Source: Streptomyces sp. 1331.2 (GTDB lineage Bacteria > Actinomycetota > Actinomycetes > Streptomycetales > Streptomycetaceae). From it: DNA of 64,000 nt. The notes under the pieces were generated by a model. It had not been told where the DNA came from and searched no databases. It worked only from the letters and a program-made list of their open reading frames with translations. The position numbers were made by a program, and so were the translations under genes. The DNA lies in assembly GCF_900199205.1 (NCBI RefSeq), contig NZ_OBMJ01000001.1, positions 3,723,001-3,787,000 of the forward strand, in the 5' to 3' direction. How positions within the stretch are numbered: the stretch's first letter is position 1; the number at the start of each line of letters is the position of its first letter. Of the stretch, positions 28,562 through 38,396 are shown one piece after another.

Positions 28562-28974
28562 GGGGGTCCTCATTCCTCAGTGCACGTGGTGGCCGGCAAT
28601 GAGAGGCCGCCCTTTCCACCTCCCATCCTGCCTCATCCGGGGCCTCGCTCACAGGGGCACCCGGGAGTGCATCGATCTTCGCCAGGGCGTCGTCCGGGCG
28701 CTGTCCGGGCGTGGTCAGCGGGGTGCCGGGGGCGGGTCGGGGACGGTCCGGCGGGCGACCGTGGCGGGTGGTCGGGCGGGCGGTGGTCACGGAGGGTGTC
28801 CGAGGAGCGACGCGGGCGCTCCGGAGGGGCGCGCGTGAGCCACGTCACGCGCCCGGCGCGCGGGTTCGCCTGCCGTACGGGCCGGATGCGGTTAGCGTGC
28901 GACGGAACTCATTTCGCACAAAGCCCGTACTAAGCGGGCAAGTTGAGCTGTGCCGAGTCGAGGGGGGAACGGGA

Positions 28975-29259
28975 GTGGACGGAACGGTGACGGGGGAGGG
29001 CGCGACGCTCGGGGCGCTGCTGCGGAGCATCCGGCTCGAACGGGGGATGACGCAGGAGCAGCTGGGTGACGCGACGGGGCTGAGCGTGCGCTCGATCCGG
29101 GACCTGGAGCGGGGCGTGTCCTGCCCGAGGGTCTCCACACTGCGCCTGCTGACCCAGACCTGGAACCTGCCGGAGCCCCAGAGCGCCGAGCTGCACCGGC
29201 TGGCGCGCAGCCGGCGGGACCGCACGCGGCACCGGCTGCGGCGGGGCACCGCCGAGTGA
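28975..29259 (+). CDS. small XRE-family HTH regulator
   Basis: 94 aa from GTG 28975; GTG 28987 is possible. One Cro/CI-type HTH: LGALLRSIRLERGMTQEQLGDATGLSVRSIRDLERGVSCPRVSTLRLLTQTWNLP-like (residues 12-72), then a basic tail RLARSRRDRTRHRLRRG. There is no ligand domain. Upstream sequence 28880-28950 is less GC-rich and likely carries its promoter. Convergent with clpB. Confidence 0.75.
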   Translation: MDGTVTGEGATLGALLRSIRLERGMTQEQLGDATGLSVRSIRDLERGVSCPRVSTLRLLTQTWNLPEPQSAELHRLARSRRDRTRHRLRRGTAE

Positions 29260-29284
29260 CGTGACCGTGGGCGAGTGACGCGGT

Positions 29285-29325
29285 GCGGGCCGGGAACGCG
29301 GGTGTCTGCCGCGCTCCCGGCCCGC
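29285..29325. terminator. terminator between the XRE gene and clpB
   Basis: Stem GCGGGCCGGGA / TCCCGGCCCGC (29285-29295 with 29315-29325), extended inside by CGCGG/CCGCG, in the gap between convergent genes. Confidence 0.8.
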
Positions 29326-29331
29326 GGCGGG

Positions 29332-31953
<2,622 letters not shown>

Positions 31954-32007
31954 TGCTGGGGAGTCCTCCCTGGTCGTCGTTCTGCTGCTACCTACAGCAT
32001 GCACTAA

Positions 32008-32028
32008 GTTGAGTCTATTGCGCTCAAC
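32008..32028. promoter_or_regulatory. HAIR operator upstream of clpB (HspR site)
   Basis: GTTGAGT-N7-GCTCAAC, extended to AAGTTGAGT...GCTCAACTT (32006-32030). It matches the HspR consensus CTTGAGT-N7-ACTCAAG and lies 55 bases upstream of the clpB start, as in S. coelicolor. Confidence 0.9.
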
Positions 32029-32055
32029 TTTCCACCTCAAGCTTTTCCGGGAGGG

Positions 32056-32985
32056 TCAATTCCCGGTCGAGCGCCTGGGGGAGCTCCGCCGGGTCAGCCC
32101 CAGCAGCTCCCGGGCCGGGCCGCCCGGCCGCTGCCCGGTCGGCCACACCGCCCGCAGCGGCCGCCGCAGGTCCAGCCCCTCCGCCAGCGGCACCTCGACC
32201 AGCCGCCGGGTCGCCAGCTCCTCCACCACCGCCAGCTCGCTCAGGCAGACCGGCCCCGCGCCGGTCATCGCGGCCGCCTTCAGCGCCGTGGACGAGGCCA
32301 GTTCCAGCCGGGGCTGCGTCGCGCCGCCGTACGGCCGCAGCGCCGCCTCCAGCACCTCCCGGGTGCCCGAGCCGGGCTCGCGCAGCACGAGCGGGGTGGC
32401 CGCCAGCTCGGCGCCGGTCAGTGGAGTGCGGCGGCGCGCCCACGGGTGGCCGGGCGCCACCACGACGACCAGCCGGTCCGCCGCCACCACCGCGCCGGCC
32501 AGTCCGGGCGGGGTGGCCGGGCCCTCGACGAAGCCGAGGTCGGCGTGCCCGGCCAGGACGTGCCCGGCGACCTCCGCCGAGTTCGCCGTCCGCAGCGTCA
32601 CCGCCGTGCCCGGACTGGCCTCGGCCAGCCCCAGCAGCCAGCCCGGCATCAGGTACTCGGCGACGGTCAGGCTGGCCACCACCCGCAGCTTGGCGTCCCG
32701 GCGCTCGCGCAGCGCGTCGATCCCGGCGTCCAGTGCCTGCGCCGCCTCCACCACCTGCCGGGCCCACTCGACCACCAGCCGCCCCGCCTCGGTCGGCTTG
32801 CTGCCCCGGGGCGAGCGGTCCAGCAGCGGGACGCCGATCTGCCGCTCCATGCCCTTGATCCGGGCGCTGGCGGTCGGCTGGCTGACGCCCAGCTCGGCGG
32901 CCGCCCGTCCGACGCTGCCCAGTCGGGCCACCGCGAGCAGCAGTTCCAGGGCGCCGAGCTCGGGGACGTGTGGGGAGAGGGTCAT
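32056..32985 (-). CDS. LysR-family regulator
   Basis: 309 aa. N-terminal wHTH (LELLLAVARLGSVGRAAAELGVSQPTASARIKGMERQIGVPLLDRS) and a periplasmic-binding-like effector domain (95-300). Divergent from a TDT-family transporter gene 71 bases away; a palindrome covers its own start codon, so it probably controls both itself and the transporter. Effector likely an anion or organic acid carried by that transporter, by inference only. Confidence 0.92.
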   Translation of the reverse strand: MTLSPHVPELGALELLLAVARLGSVGRAAAELGVSQPTASARIKGMERQIGVPLLDRSPRGSKPTEAGRLVVEWARQVVEAAQALDAGIDALRERRDAKLRVVASLTVAEYLMPGWLLGLAEASPGTAVTLRTANSAEVAGHVLAGHADLGFVEGPATPPGLAGAVVAADRLVVVVAPGHPWARRRTPLTGAELAATPLVLREPGSGTREVLEAALRPYGGATQPRLELASSTALKAAAMTGAGPVCLSELAVVEELATRRLVEVPLAEGLDLRRPLRAVWPTGQRPGGPARELLGLTRRSSPRRSTGN

Positions 32986-32999
32986 AGCTCCAGGCTATG
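32983..32999. promoter_or_regulatory. candidate LysR operator
   Basis: CATAGC-TCCAG-GCTATG: perfect 6+5+6 inverted repeat with a T-N11-A type core, lying on the LysR start codon and facing the divergent transporter gene. A half-site CATAGG follows at 33004. Confidence 0.5.
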
Positions 33000-33056
33000 C
33001 CGCCATAGGATCTTCGGCGCTACCGGCGCCCGGCCTTCGGACCGATGGTGGGGAGC

Positions 33057-34169
33057 ATGTCCACCTTGGCCGATATCCGCCCCCTCGCCCGCCCCGCCAT
33101 TCGCCGCTCGCGGTACGACCTCTCCCAGCTCGGCCCCAACTGGTACGCCGCCGTGATGGGCACCGCGATCCTGGGCAACGGCGCCGCCGTCCTGCCGGTA
33201 CGGCTGCCCGGGCTGATCGGCTTCGGCGAGGTGCTGTGGGCGCTCGGCATGGCCGCTCTGCTGGTGCTGGTCCCGGCCCGGCTGGTCCACCTCACCCGGC
33301 ACCGCGAAGCGGCCCGCGCCCAGCTGCTGGACAACCCGGCCACCGCCGTCTTCTACGGCTGCCCGCCGATGGCGCTGCTCGCGGTCGGCCTCGGCACCCT
33401 GCTGCTCGGCTCCCGGGTCATCGGCACCGGCCCGGCGGTCGCCCTGGACGCGGTGCTGTGGGGCGTGGGCACCCTGTACGCGCTGGCCGTCGCCGGCGGC
33501 ATCCCCTACCTGATGATCACCCGGCACCCGGTCTCCGCCCTGGAGGCCAACCCGACCTGGCTGCTGCCGGTGGTCGCCCCGCTGGTCGCCTCCGCCTGCG
33601 GTCCGGCGCTGGTCCCGCACCTGCCGGCCGGGGCACCGCAGCAGGCCATGCTGTACGCCTGCTGCGGGCTGTTCGGGGTCGGGCTGCTGGCCACCCTGGT
33701 GCTGCTGCCGGTGGTGTTCACCGGGCTGCTGCACAGCAAGCTGCCCACCCTGGTGCTCACCCCCTCGCTGTTCCTGGTGCTCGGCCCGCTCGGCCAGTCC
33801 GTGACCGCCGTCCACCAGCTCGCCGACGCCGCCCGCCCGGTGCTGCCCGCGCTCGCCCCGGCCATGCGCGACCTCGCCGAGCTGTACGGCGTCGCGGTGA
33901 TCGGCGTCGCGATGCTCTGGCTGGCCGTCGCCCTCGCCGCCAACCTGCGCGCCCGGCGGGCCGGGATGCCGTTCGCGATGACCTGGTGGGCGTACACCTT
34001 CCCGATCGGCACCTGCGTCACCGGCGCCTCCGCGCTTGCCCGGCACACCGGCTTCGGGGGCTTCACCGGGCTGGCCGCGGGGCTGTTCCTGCTGCTGGCG
34101 CTCGCCTGGGTGCTCGCGGCGGGCGGGACCGCGGCCGGGCTGGCACGCGGGCGGCTGCTGGCGCGCTGA
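33057..34169 (+). CDS. TDT-family (TehA/SLAC1-like) transporter
   Basis: 370 aa from ATG 33057 (GGTGGGGAG just upstream; ATG 33045 four codons earlier). Ten TM helices, TehA/Mae1/SLAC1 fold: LGPNWYAAVMGTAILGNGAA at the N-terminus and FAMTWWAYTFPIGTCVTGA near the C-terminus are family hallmarks. Members move tellurite, sulfite, malate or chloride. The divergent LysR gene suggests substrate-induced expression, as for sulfite exporters, but the substrate cannot be read from sequence. Confidence 0.88.
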   Translation: MSTLADIRPLARPAIRRSRYDLSQLGPNWYAAVMGTAILGNGAAVLPVRLPGLIGFGEVLWALGMAALLVLVPARLVHLTRHREAARAQLLDNPATAVFYGCPPMALLAVGLGTLLLGSRVIGTGPAVALDAVLWGVGTLYALAVAGGIPYLMITRHPVSALEANPTWLLPVVAPLVASACGPALVPHLPAGAPQQAMLYACCGLFGVGLLATLVLLPVVFTGLLHSKLPTLVLTPSLFLVLGPLGQSVTAVHQLADAARPVLPALAPAMRDLAELYGVAVIGVAMLWLAVALAANLRARRAGMPFAMTWWAYTFPIGTCVTGASALARHTGFGGFTGLAAGLFLLLALAWVLAAGGTAAGLARGRLLAR

Positions 34170-34507
34170 GGCGGCCCGATTGTCACCGCGCGTAGACATG
34201 CAGCTCAGGCGCCGCCCCCGTTGCAGGAACGCGCACCGGCACGATCACCGCCCCCGGCCGATCGGCGGAACCGCCGGTCCGCCCCCGCACCCCCCGCTGG
34301 CCTCGGCCTTTACCGGAATGCGGCCCACCGCCCCGACCCGTGCCCCCGCGCCGCCCTGCAGGTATCTGCATTTGCGCGAACATGCACTCGGGCGGCACTT
34401 GTTCACCGGCCGTCACGCTGTGAGGGTGGAGTCACGCCAAGTCGTCCGGGCAACCGCGGCCCGATGGAGGCGACTTGCTCTTCGAACGTGACTGCAGGAG
34501 CACCGAC
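34170..34507. other. intergenic start of the accessory region
   Basis: 338 bases without a convincing gene after the transporter stop. A GCAGGTATCTGC inverted repeat lies near 34357. A 31-codon Ser/Thr/Cys-rich frame (34464-34559, MEATCSSNVTAG...) lacks a ribosome-binding site and is not called. Confidence 0.4.
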
Positions 34508-34630
34508 GTGCAGCTGTGGAACGGGGGGGAAGAGCGCCGGCCGGGACCATGTGTGGTGATGGCACCCGGAACCGGATCCGTCGAGGCGTTGCTGCTCCGC
34601 CTCGACGGAAGCGCCGTGGCATTGGCGTAA
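34508..34630 (+). CDS. possible small peptide gene, 40 aa
   Basis: From GTG 34508 with AGGAG 7 bases upstream: begins VQLWNGGEERRPG and ends LLLRLDGSAVALA. No signal peptide, one Cys. The stop codon is followed at once by a 13-bp-stem hairpin, so it looks like a complete mini transcription unit just upstream of the first TrmB/LuxR-type regulator. No homology recognised; third-position GC bias is weak. Speculative. Confidence 0.3.
   Translation: MQLWNGGEERRPGPCVVMAPGTGSVEALLLRLDGSAVALA
34578..34608 (+). other. perfect 11-bp hairpin inside the small ORF
   Basis: CCGTCGAGGCG / CGCCTCGACGG with a 9-base loop. It lies within the 40-codon frame, so it is either an attenuator-like structure or an incidental palindrome. 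Confidence 0.4.
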
Positions 34631-34691
34631 GGACGGCGGGCCCGCGGACGTCCCGGTGTGCGACGGCACCCGGGCCCGGGGCCCGCCGTCC
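34631..34691 (+). terminator. hairpin after the small ORF, before the regulator
   Basis: 13-bp perfect stem GGACGGCGGGCCC / GGGCCCGCCGTCC (34631-34643 with 34679-34691), 35-base loop. Begins one base after the TAA at 34628-34630 and ends 53 bases before the regulator start: terminator or attenuator. Confidence 0.55.
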
Positions 34692-34744
34692 CACCAGGTA
34701 CCGTGACCGCCGATCCGCAATCCGGCAGGGGGAGTGCGAGCGAC

Positions 34745-35740
34745 GTGACGGCGGAACCGGCGGTCGAACCGCACCACACCGGGCCCGTGGGCGAGCAGCC
34801 CGACGAAGCCGCCCGGCAGCTGTACCTGGCGATCATCGCCGAGGGCGGCCGCATCCCCTGCGGCGGAGTCACCGACACCGACCAGGCCGCGCTCCGACAG
34901 CTCATCGACATCGGCCTGCTGATGGTCAATGCGGTGGACCACTGCTACACCGCCGTCAGCCCCCGCTCGGTCAGCGACCGCCTCGGCGCCGAACTCCGCA
35001 GTGAGGCCACCCGGCTGCTGGTCCGCGCCGAGAGCCTGCCCGGCACCCTCGACGGCCTCACCCGCGCCTACGACGCGATGCCCCGCCCCTCGGGCCGGGC
35101 CGGCGGCGCCGTCCACGTCGAAGGACACGTCCACATCCGCCAGCGGATCTCCCAACTGGTCTCCGACTGCCGCTCCGAGGTCCTCACCGCCCAACCCGGC
35201 CACCGCCCCGCCGACACCCTGCAGGTCGCCCTCCTCCAGGACGTCCAACTCCTCCAGCGCGGCTGCTCCCTGCGCACCATCTACCAGCCGGTCGCCCTCG
35301 CCGACCCGCCCGCCCTCGCCTACGCCGAGGAGGTCACCCGGCACGGCTCCCTCATCCGCGTCCTCGACGAGCCCTTCCAACGGCTGATCGTCTTCGACCG
35401 CACCGTCGCCGTGATCTCCGCCAGCGAGGACAACAGCACCGCCGCCTTCATCAGCGACCCGGCCACCATCGCTTTCCTGGTCGGCACCTTCGAACGCGAC
35501 TGGGCCCGCGCCGACACCGCCGCAGCCGCCACCGCCCTCGGCCAGGGCACCACCCGCACCATCCCCGACCGGGTCGGCCGCCTCCTCGCCCGCGGCCTCA
35601 CCCAACGCGCCGTCGCCACCCGCCTGGGCCTCAGCGAACGCACCGTCGCCGCCCACATCTCCCGCCTCCGCGACCGCTACGGCGCTCAGACCCTCTTCCA
35701 GCTCGGCTGGCTGATGAGAGGCGCCCGCGATGACCGATGA
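34745..35740 (+). CDS. TrmB-like / PLDc-like / LuxR-HTH transcriptional regulator 1
   Basis: 331 aa from GTG 34745 (GGGGGAG about 10 bases upstream; GTG 34703 possible). Residues 15-75 read as a TrmB-type wHTH (ARQLYLAIIAEGG...LRQLIDIGLLMV), 110-240 as the PLDc-like sensor domain of TrmB-type regulators (IRQRISQLV, LQDVQLLQRGCSLRTIYQP, RVLDEPFQRLIVFDRTVAVI), and 265-325 as a LuxR HTH (LLARGLTQRAVATRLGLSERTVAAHISRLRDRYG). Same architecture as the regulator at 37218-38204. The gene ends in an 18-bp repeat and overlaps the start of an HTH-only fragment. Ligand unknown. Confidence 0.85.
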   Translation: MTAEPAVEPHHTGPVGEQPDEAARQLYLAIIAEGGRIPCGGVTDTDQAALRQLIDIGLLMVNAVDHCYTAVSPRSVSDRLGAELRSEATRLLVRAESLPGTLDGLTRAYDAMPRPSGRAGGAVHVEGHVHIRQRISQLVSDCRSEVLTAQPGHRPADTLQVALLQDVQLLQRGCSLRTIYQPVALADPPALAYAEEVTRHGSLIRVLDEPFQRLIVFDRTVAVISASEDNSTAAFISDPATIAFLVGTFERDWARADTAAAATALGQGTTRTIPDRVGRLLARGLTQRAVATRLGLSERTVAAHISRLRDRYGAQTLFQLGWLMRGARDDR

Positions 35741-35813
35741 GCCCGCGATGACCGATGAGCCCGCGATGACCGATGAGCCCGCGATGACCGATGAGCCCGC
35801 GATGACCGATGAG
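35724..35813 (+). repeat. 18-bp x 5 tandem repeat
   Basis: Five perfect copies of CCCGCGATGACCGATGAG. In the second frame each unit encodes MTDEPA, giving ATG codons at 35730, 35748, 35766, 35784 and 35802; the first unit contains the TGA stop of regulator 1. Perfect identity implies a recent slippage expansion and likely length variation between strains. Confidence 0.97.
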
Positions 35814-36010
35814 CCCTCCGCCCCGTCCACCCTGCTCACCGCCGCCCGGGGGCTCACGCAGCGGGCGATCGCCGGCCGGACGGGGCTGAGCGAGCGGACG
35901 GTCGCCGGTCACATCGCCCGGCTGCGTGAGCTGTACGACGCGGAGACGCTGTTCCGACAGGGCCGGCAGATACGGGGGCCCGGACGGGGGAGTCCGGTGG
36001 GTGAGCGCTG
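35730..36010 (+). pseudogene. LuxR-HTH fragment led by MTDEPA repeats
   Basis: The frame opens in the repeat (five possible ATGs), then encodes LTAARGLTQRAIAGRTGLSERTVAGHIARLRELYDAETLFRQGRQIRG, a copy of the C-terminal HTH of regulator 1 (about 60% identical by eye). The frame stays open to 36683, but beyond ~36010 it runs antisense to the deoxyribosyltransferase-like gene and has no protein-like composition. Either an eroded duplicate of a regulator that lost its N-terminal domains, or a real HTH-only protein translated by stop-start coupling (GATGACCGATGA) with regulator 1. The end is approximate. Confidence 0.55.
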
Positions 36011-36011
36011 C

Positions 36012-36629
36012 TCAGCCGGTGGCGGCGCCGGTCGGCCAGTAGCCGGGGACCGGGGGCTGCTGCCGGGGGACGTTGAACTGCTCGCCGGGGGCGGTCCAGA
36101 AGCCCTCGCGCAGGGAGAGCGCCATGCCGGCCCAGTCGAGGGCGGTCTCCACCGTGTGGTTGAGGGCCTCCTGCGACCAGGTGTCGTCGAAGACCAGCGG
36201 CAGGACGGGGGCGACCTGCTCGATGGTGGCGATCAGCGGGTTGTGGGTGATGGCCTCGTCGACGAGGAGGACGATCGGCTTCCGCAGCGCGGACGCCCAA
36301 CCCAGCTCCAGGCTCACACCGGCCGAGAGCGGCGCTCCCACGTAGGCGAAGACCAGGTCCGCGGACTGCAGGGCGCGGAAGTCGGAGGGGACGCGGGGCT
36401 CCGGCGCCCGGCCGGAGATGGTCCAGGCATCGCTGTGGTGCGCGCTGTACACGGCGGCACCGCTGCGGAGCAGGGTGGTGCGGAGCGTCGTCAGCCGCGT
36501 CCGGCTGGCGAGCGTCACCACGCTGTCGGCCGGCCCGGTCAGCCGCATCAGCGGCGCGGCCAGGAACACGCGTGCACGCCGACCCTCAGGGGCCTGGCTG
36601 TCGTGGTGACGCAGGTAGGGCTCGGTCAT
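36012..36629 (-). CDS. nucleoside 2-deoxyribosyltransferase-like protein
   Basis: 205 aa from ATG 36629, with CCGGAG 5-6 bases upstream. Rossmann-like pattern of the Nuc_deoxyrib_tr/TIR-like superfamily: RARVFLAAPLMRL, then GAAVYSAHHSDAW, FRALQSADLVFAYVGAPLSAGVSLELGWASALRKPIVLLVDE. The Glu in SLELGWA is where the catalytic Glu of nucleoside deoxyribosyltransferases lies. Such enzymes cut or exchange N-glycosidic bonds of nucleosides or nucleotides. It sits between two TrmB/LuxR-type regulators and is divergent from a small exported peptide gene. Substrate unknown; the family call is by pattern. Confidence 0.7.
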   Translation of the reverse strand: MTEPYLRHHDSQAPEGRRARVFLAAPLMRLTGPADSVVTLASRTRLTTLRTTLLRSGAAVYSAHHSDAWTISGRAPEPRVPSDFRALQSADLVFAYVGAPLSAGVSLELGWASALRKPIVLLVDEAITHNPLIATIEQVAPVLPLVFDDTWSQEALNHTVETALDWAGMALSLREGFWTAPGEQFNVPRQQPPVPGYWPTGAATG

Positions 36630-36963
36630 GTCGACTCCGGGGAAAGGCCGACCGGGTTGGGAAGTGGCGCCGGTTGGCGTTGAGAGTGGCTGCTGCTTCA
36701 AGTGGTCCGGTGCCCTGATGTGGAACAAACTTTGACAGTACAGCAACAGAATTGCCCGCTGGTGCTGGACTATCGGGGGCGAACTGATCGTCTATCAGTG
36801 GGCTCGGCCGCGTCCAGGTTTTGCCCCTGTCATCTGGATGCCTGGCAGGGAGATGACGGACCTCGTGGTACCGGGCAGGTGACACCGCAACTCTCCGTGG
36901 GGCATCATGTGGACGCCAGTGCTATTAGCGTCGCTCGCTGAGCTTTCGGAAAGGAGAGGACAG
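36630..36963. promoter_or_regulatory. divergent control region, low GC
   Basis: 334 bases between the deoxyribosyltransferase-like gene and the small peptide gene, clearly AT-richer than the window average (36715-36800: AACAAACTTTGACAGTACAG). TTTGACAG on the plus strand near 36731 looks like a -35 element; no certain -10. No gene is convincing here. Confidence 0.4.
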
Positions 36964-37143
36964 TTGTCCCGTATGTCCAGGCTTGTGCGTAAGGTTGCAT
37001 TTTCGGTAGCCATCGCGGCCGCGGCCTTGGTCGGCGCCTGTGTCATAGCGGGTGGTGCTCGACTGCAGCTGGACGGGGAAGCGGGAGACGGTCGCGCCAT
37101 TTCGGCGGTCCAAGCGGTTGTCGACGACATCAACTGGGGCTGA
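36964..37143 (+). CDS. small exported peptide, 59 aa
   Basis: TTG 36964 is 4-5 bases after AAGGAGAGG; ATG 36973 is 13 bases from it and less likely. Start LSRMSRLVRKVAFSVAIAAAALVGACVIAGG is a basic n-region plus hydrophobic core with the look of a signal peptide (or a Cys-containing lipobox-like LVGAC). The remaining ~28 residues (ARLQLDGEAGDG...VVDDINWG) are acidic and would be released or lipid-anchored. Not recognised. Convergent with regulator 2, 74 bases away. A signal or immunity peptide is possible but unproven. Confidence 0.55.
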   Translation: MSRMSRLVRKVAFSVAIAAAALVGACVIAGGARLQLDGEAGDGRAISAVQAVVDDINWG

Positions 37144-37217
37144 CGGTAGTCGAGTTCGACCGGGCGGACCCTATACTTCTGGTTGACCTCCGGTTGGCTG
37201 GTATTTGCCGGAATGCC

Positions 37218-38204
37218 CTATTCTGGTCTCTGCTGTGATGCGCGGCCCAGCATGTAGCCAAGCTGGAACAGGGAGTCGACGTTGTACTCCTCCCTCATCT
37301 CGGCGATGTGGCGTGCCAGAGTCCGCTCGCTGATCCCCAGCCGGCGGGCGATGACGCGGTGATTGGTGCCGGCGAGCAGTAGGTCGATGATGGTTTGCCG
37401 CAGCCTCGGAATGACTTCCTGCGGGATGGCGGCATTGCCGTCGAATTCCAGCGCCCGGGTCCAGTTCCGCTCGAAGACCTCCTCGATGAGGAAGTTGATG
37501 ACGCCGGGATCGTGGATGAAGGCGGCCATCTCGTCGCCGCCCACCGGAATCACTGCCAGCCGCCTGTTGAGGATGATGAGGCGGGCGTAGGGCTCGTCCA
37601 GGGTACGGAACTGGTAGCCCTCCCTGGTCAGTCTGGAAACGTATTCACGGGTGGGCTGGTGGTAGCGCGTGCTCGCGTTGTAGATGCTTCGCATCGAGGC
37701 GCCCTGCTGCAGGATCTTCAGATCGCGTTCGATTCCGGAGGCCAGCAGCTCGGGAGGTCGAGGCCCTCCGGGTTGCATGGCCAGGCCCTCGGTGATTCCG
37801 GCGGCCGAGAACTGCTGAACGCGCTGATTGATGTGCGCCTTGCCTCGGACGTATTCGATGGGGCCGCCTTCCTGGTCCGAGCTGTGGAACGCCTCGGCCA
37901 GTTCGCTCAGGTCGGCGGGGAGTGCCACGGAACGTGACAGCAGATCCAGGGCCTGTCGCTGCCAGGATGAGCTCAGGGTGAAGGACAGCTGAGCCGGGTC
38001 CGCGGCGATGAGCAAATCCGGATCGTCGCTGTCCCGGATCAGGAGGCCGAGATCGATGAGTTCGCGCAGGGAATTATTCTTGTTTGATTCGTAATCATCT
38101 TTCGTGCTGCCGCTGTGGATGATTTTGAGATAGAGCTCCCGGGCTTCCGGCGACAGTATTCGTGATCCGCCAGTCATGAGAACTGGCTGTTCTCGCCCGC
38201 TCAT
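37218..38204 (-). CDS. TrmB-like / PLDc-like / LuxR-HTH transcriptional regulator 2
   Basis: 328 aa from ATG 38204 with AGGGAG 5 bases upstream. Same order as regulator 1: TrmB-like wHTH (SPEARELYLKIIHSG...LRELIDLGLLIRD, residues 17-60), PLDc-like domain (AHINQRVQQFSAAGI, DLKILQQGASMRSIYNAS, FRTLDEPYARLIILNRRLAVIPVGG, about 120-245), LuxR HTH (LLLAGTNHRVIARRLGISERTLARHIAEMREEYNVDSLFQLGY, 270-318). Codon use is less GC-biased than its neighbours, notably at the 5' end (AATTATTCTTGTTTG), suggesting acquisition. Function and ligand unknown. Confidence 0.85.
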   Translation of the reverse strand: MSGREQPVLMTGGSRILSPEARELYLKIIHSGSTKDDYESNKNNSLRELIDLGLLIRDSDDPDLLIAADPAQLSFTLSSSWQRQALDLLSRSVALPADLSELAEAFHSSDQEGGPIEYVRGKAHINQRVQQFSAAGITEGLAMQPGGPRPPELLASGIERDLKILQQGASMRSIYNASTRYHQPTREYVSRLTREGYQFRTLDEPYARLIILNRRLAVIPVGGDEMAAFIHDPGVINFLIEEVFERNWTRALEFDGNAAIPQEVIPRLRQTIIDLLLAGTNHRVIARRLGISERTLARHIAEMREEYNVDSLFQLGYMLGRASQQRPE

Positions 38205-38340
38205 TTCGGCTCCCTGTCATCCACTGAGCAACTAGTGACCACCATTGTCAGCTGTCCCGGCACCCCGGATTGCTCGTTGCTCACCCGTCCGTCGCCGACA
38301 GCGTCGAGCTTCGGGCAAGCACCCTCTCACATATCCACAA

Positions 38341-38377
38341 GCCGCCGGCACCCCCCGGACAGGAGGGGGCCGGCGGC
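38341..38377 (-). terminator. terminator of the dnaK-grpE-dnaJ-hspR operon
   Basis: GCCGCCGG / CCGGCGGC (38341-38348 with 38370-38377) extended by C-run/G-run pairing inside; 20 bases after the hspR stop and before regulator 2 on the same strand. Confidence 0.75.
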
Positions 38378-38396
38378 AGGTGGCCGTGCGGGGTGG

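Noticed and set aside
26766..28933. Very long open frames (over 600 codons) on both strands across the aminotransferase and YbjN genes
   Set aside because: They are shadows of real genes in GC-rich DNA: Arg/Gly/Pro-rich or Val/Gly/Asp-rich translations with no fold.
34464..34559. 31-codon Ser/Thr/Cys-rich frame resembling a lanthipeptide precursor
   Set aside because: No ribosome-binding site and no modification or export genes nearby.
35724..35813. 18-bp repeats as a CRISPR array
   Set aside because: Direct tandem repeats without spacers.
36012..36683. Continuation of the HTH-fragment frame through the deoxyribosyltransferase-like gene
   Set aside because: Antisense to a gene with better codon bias and clear homology.
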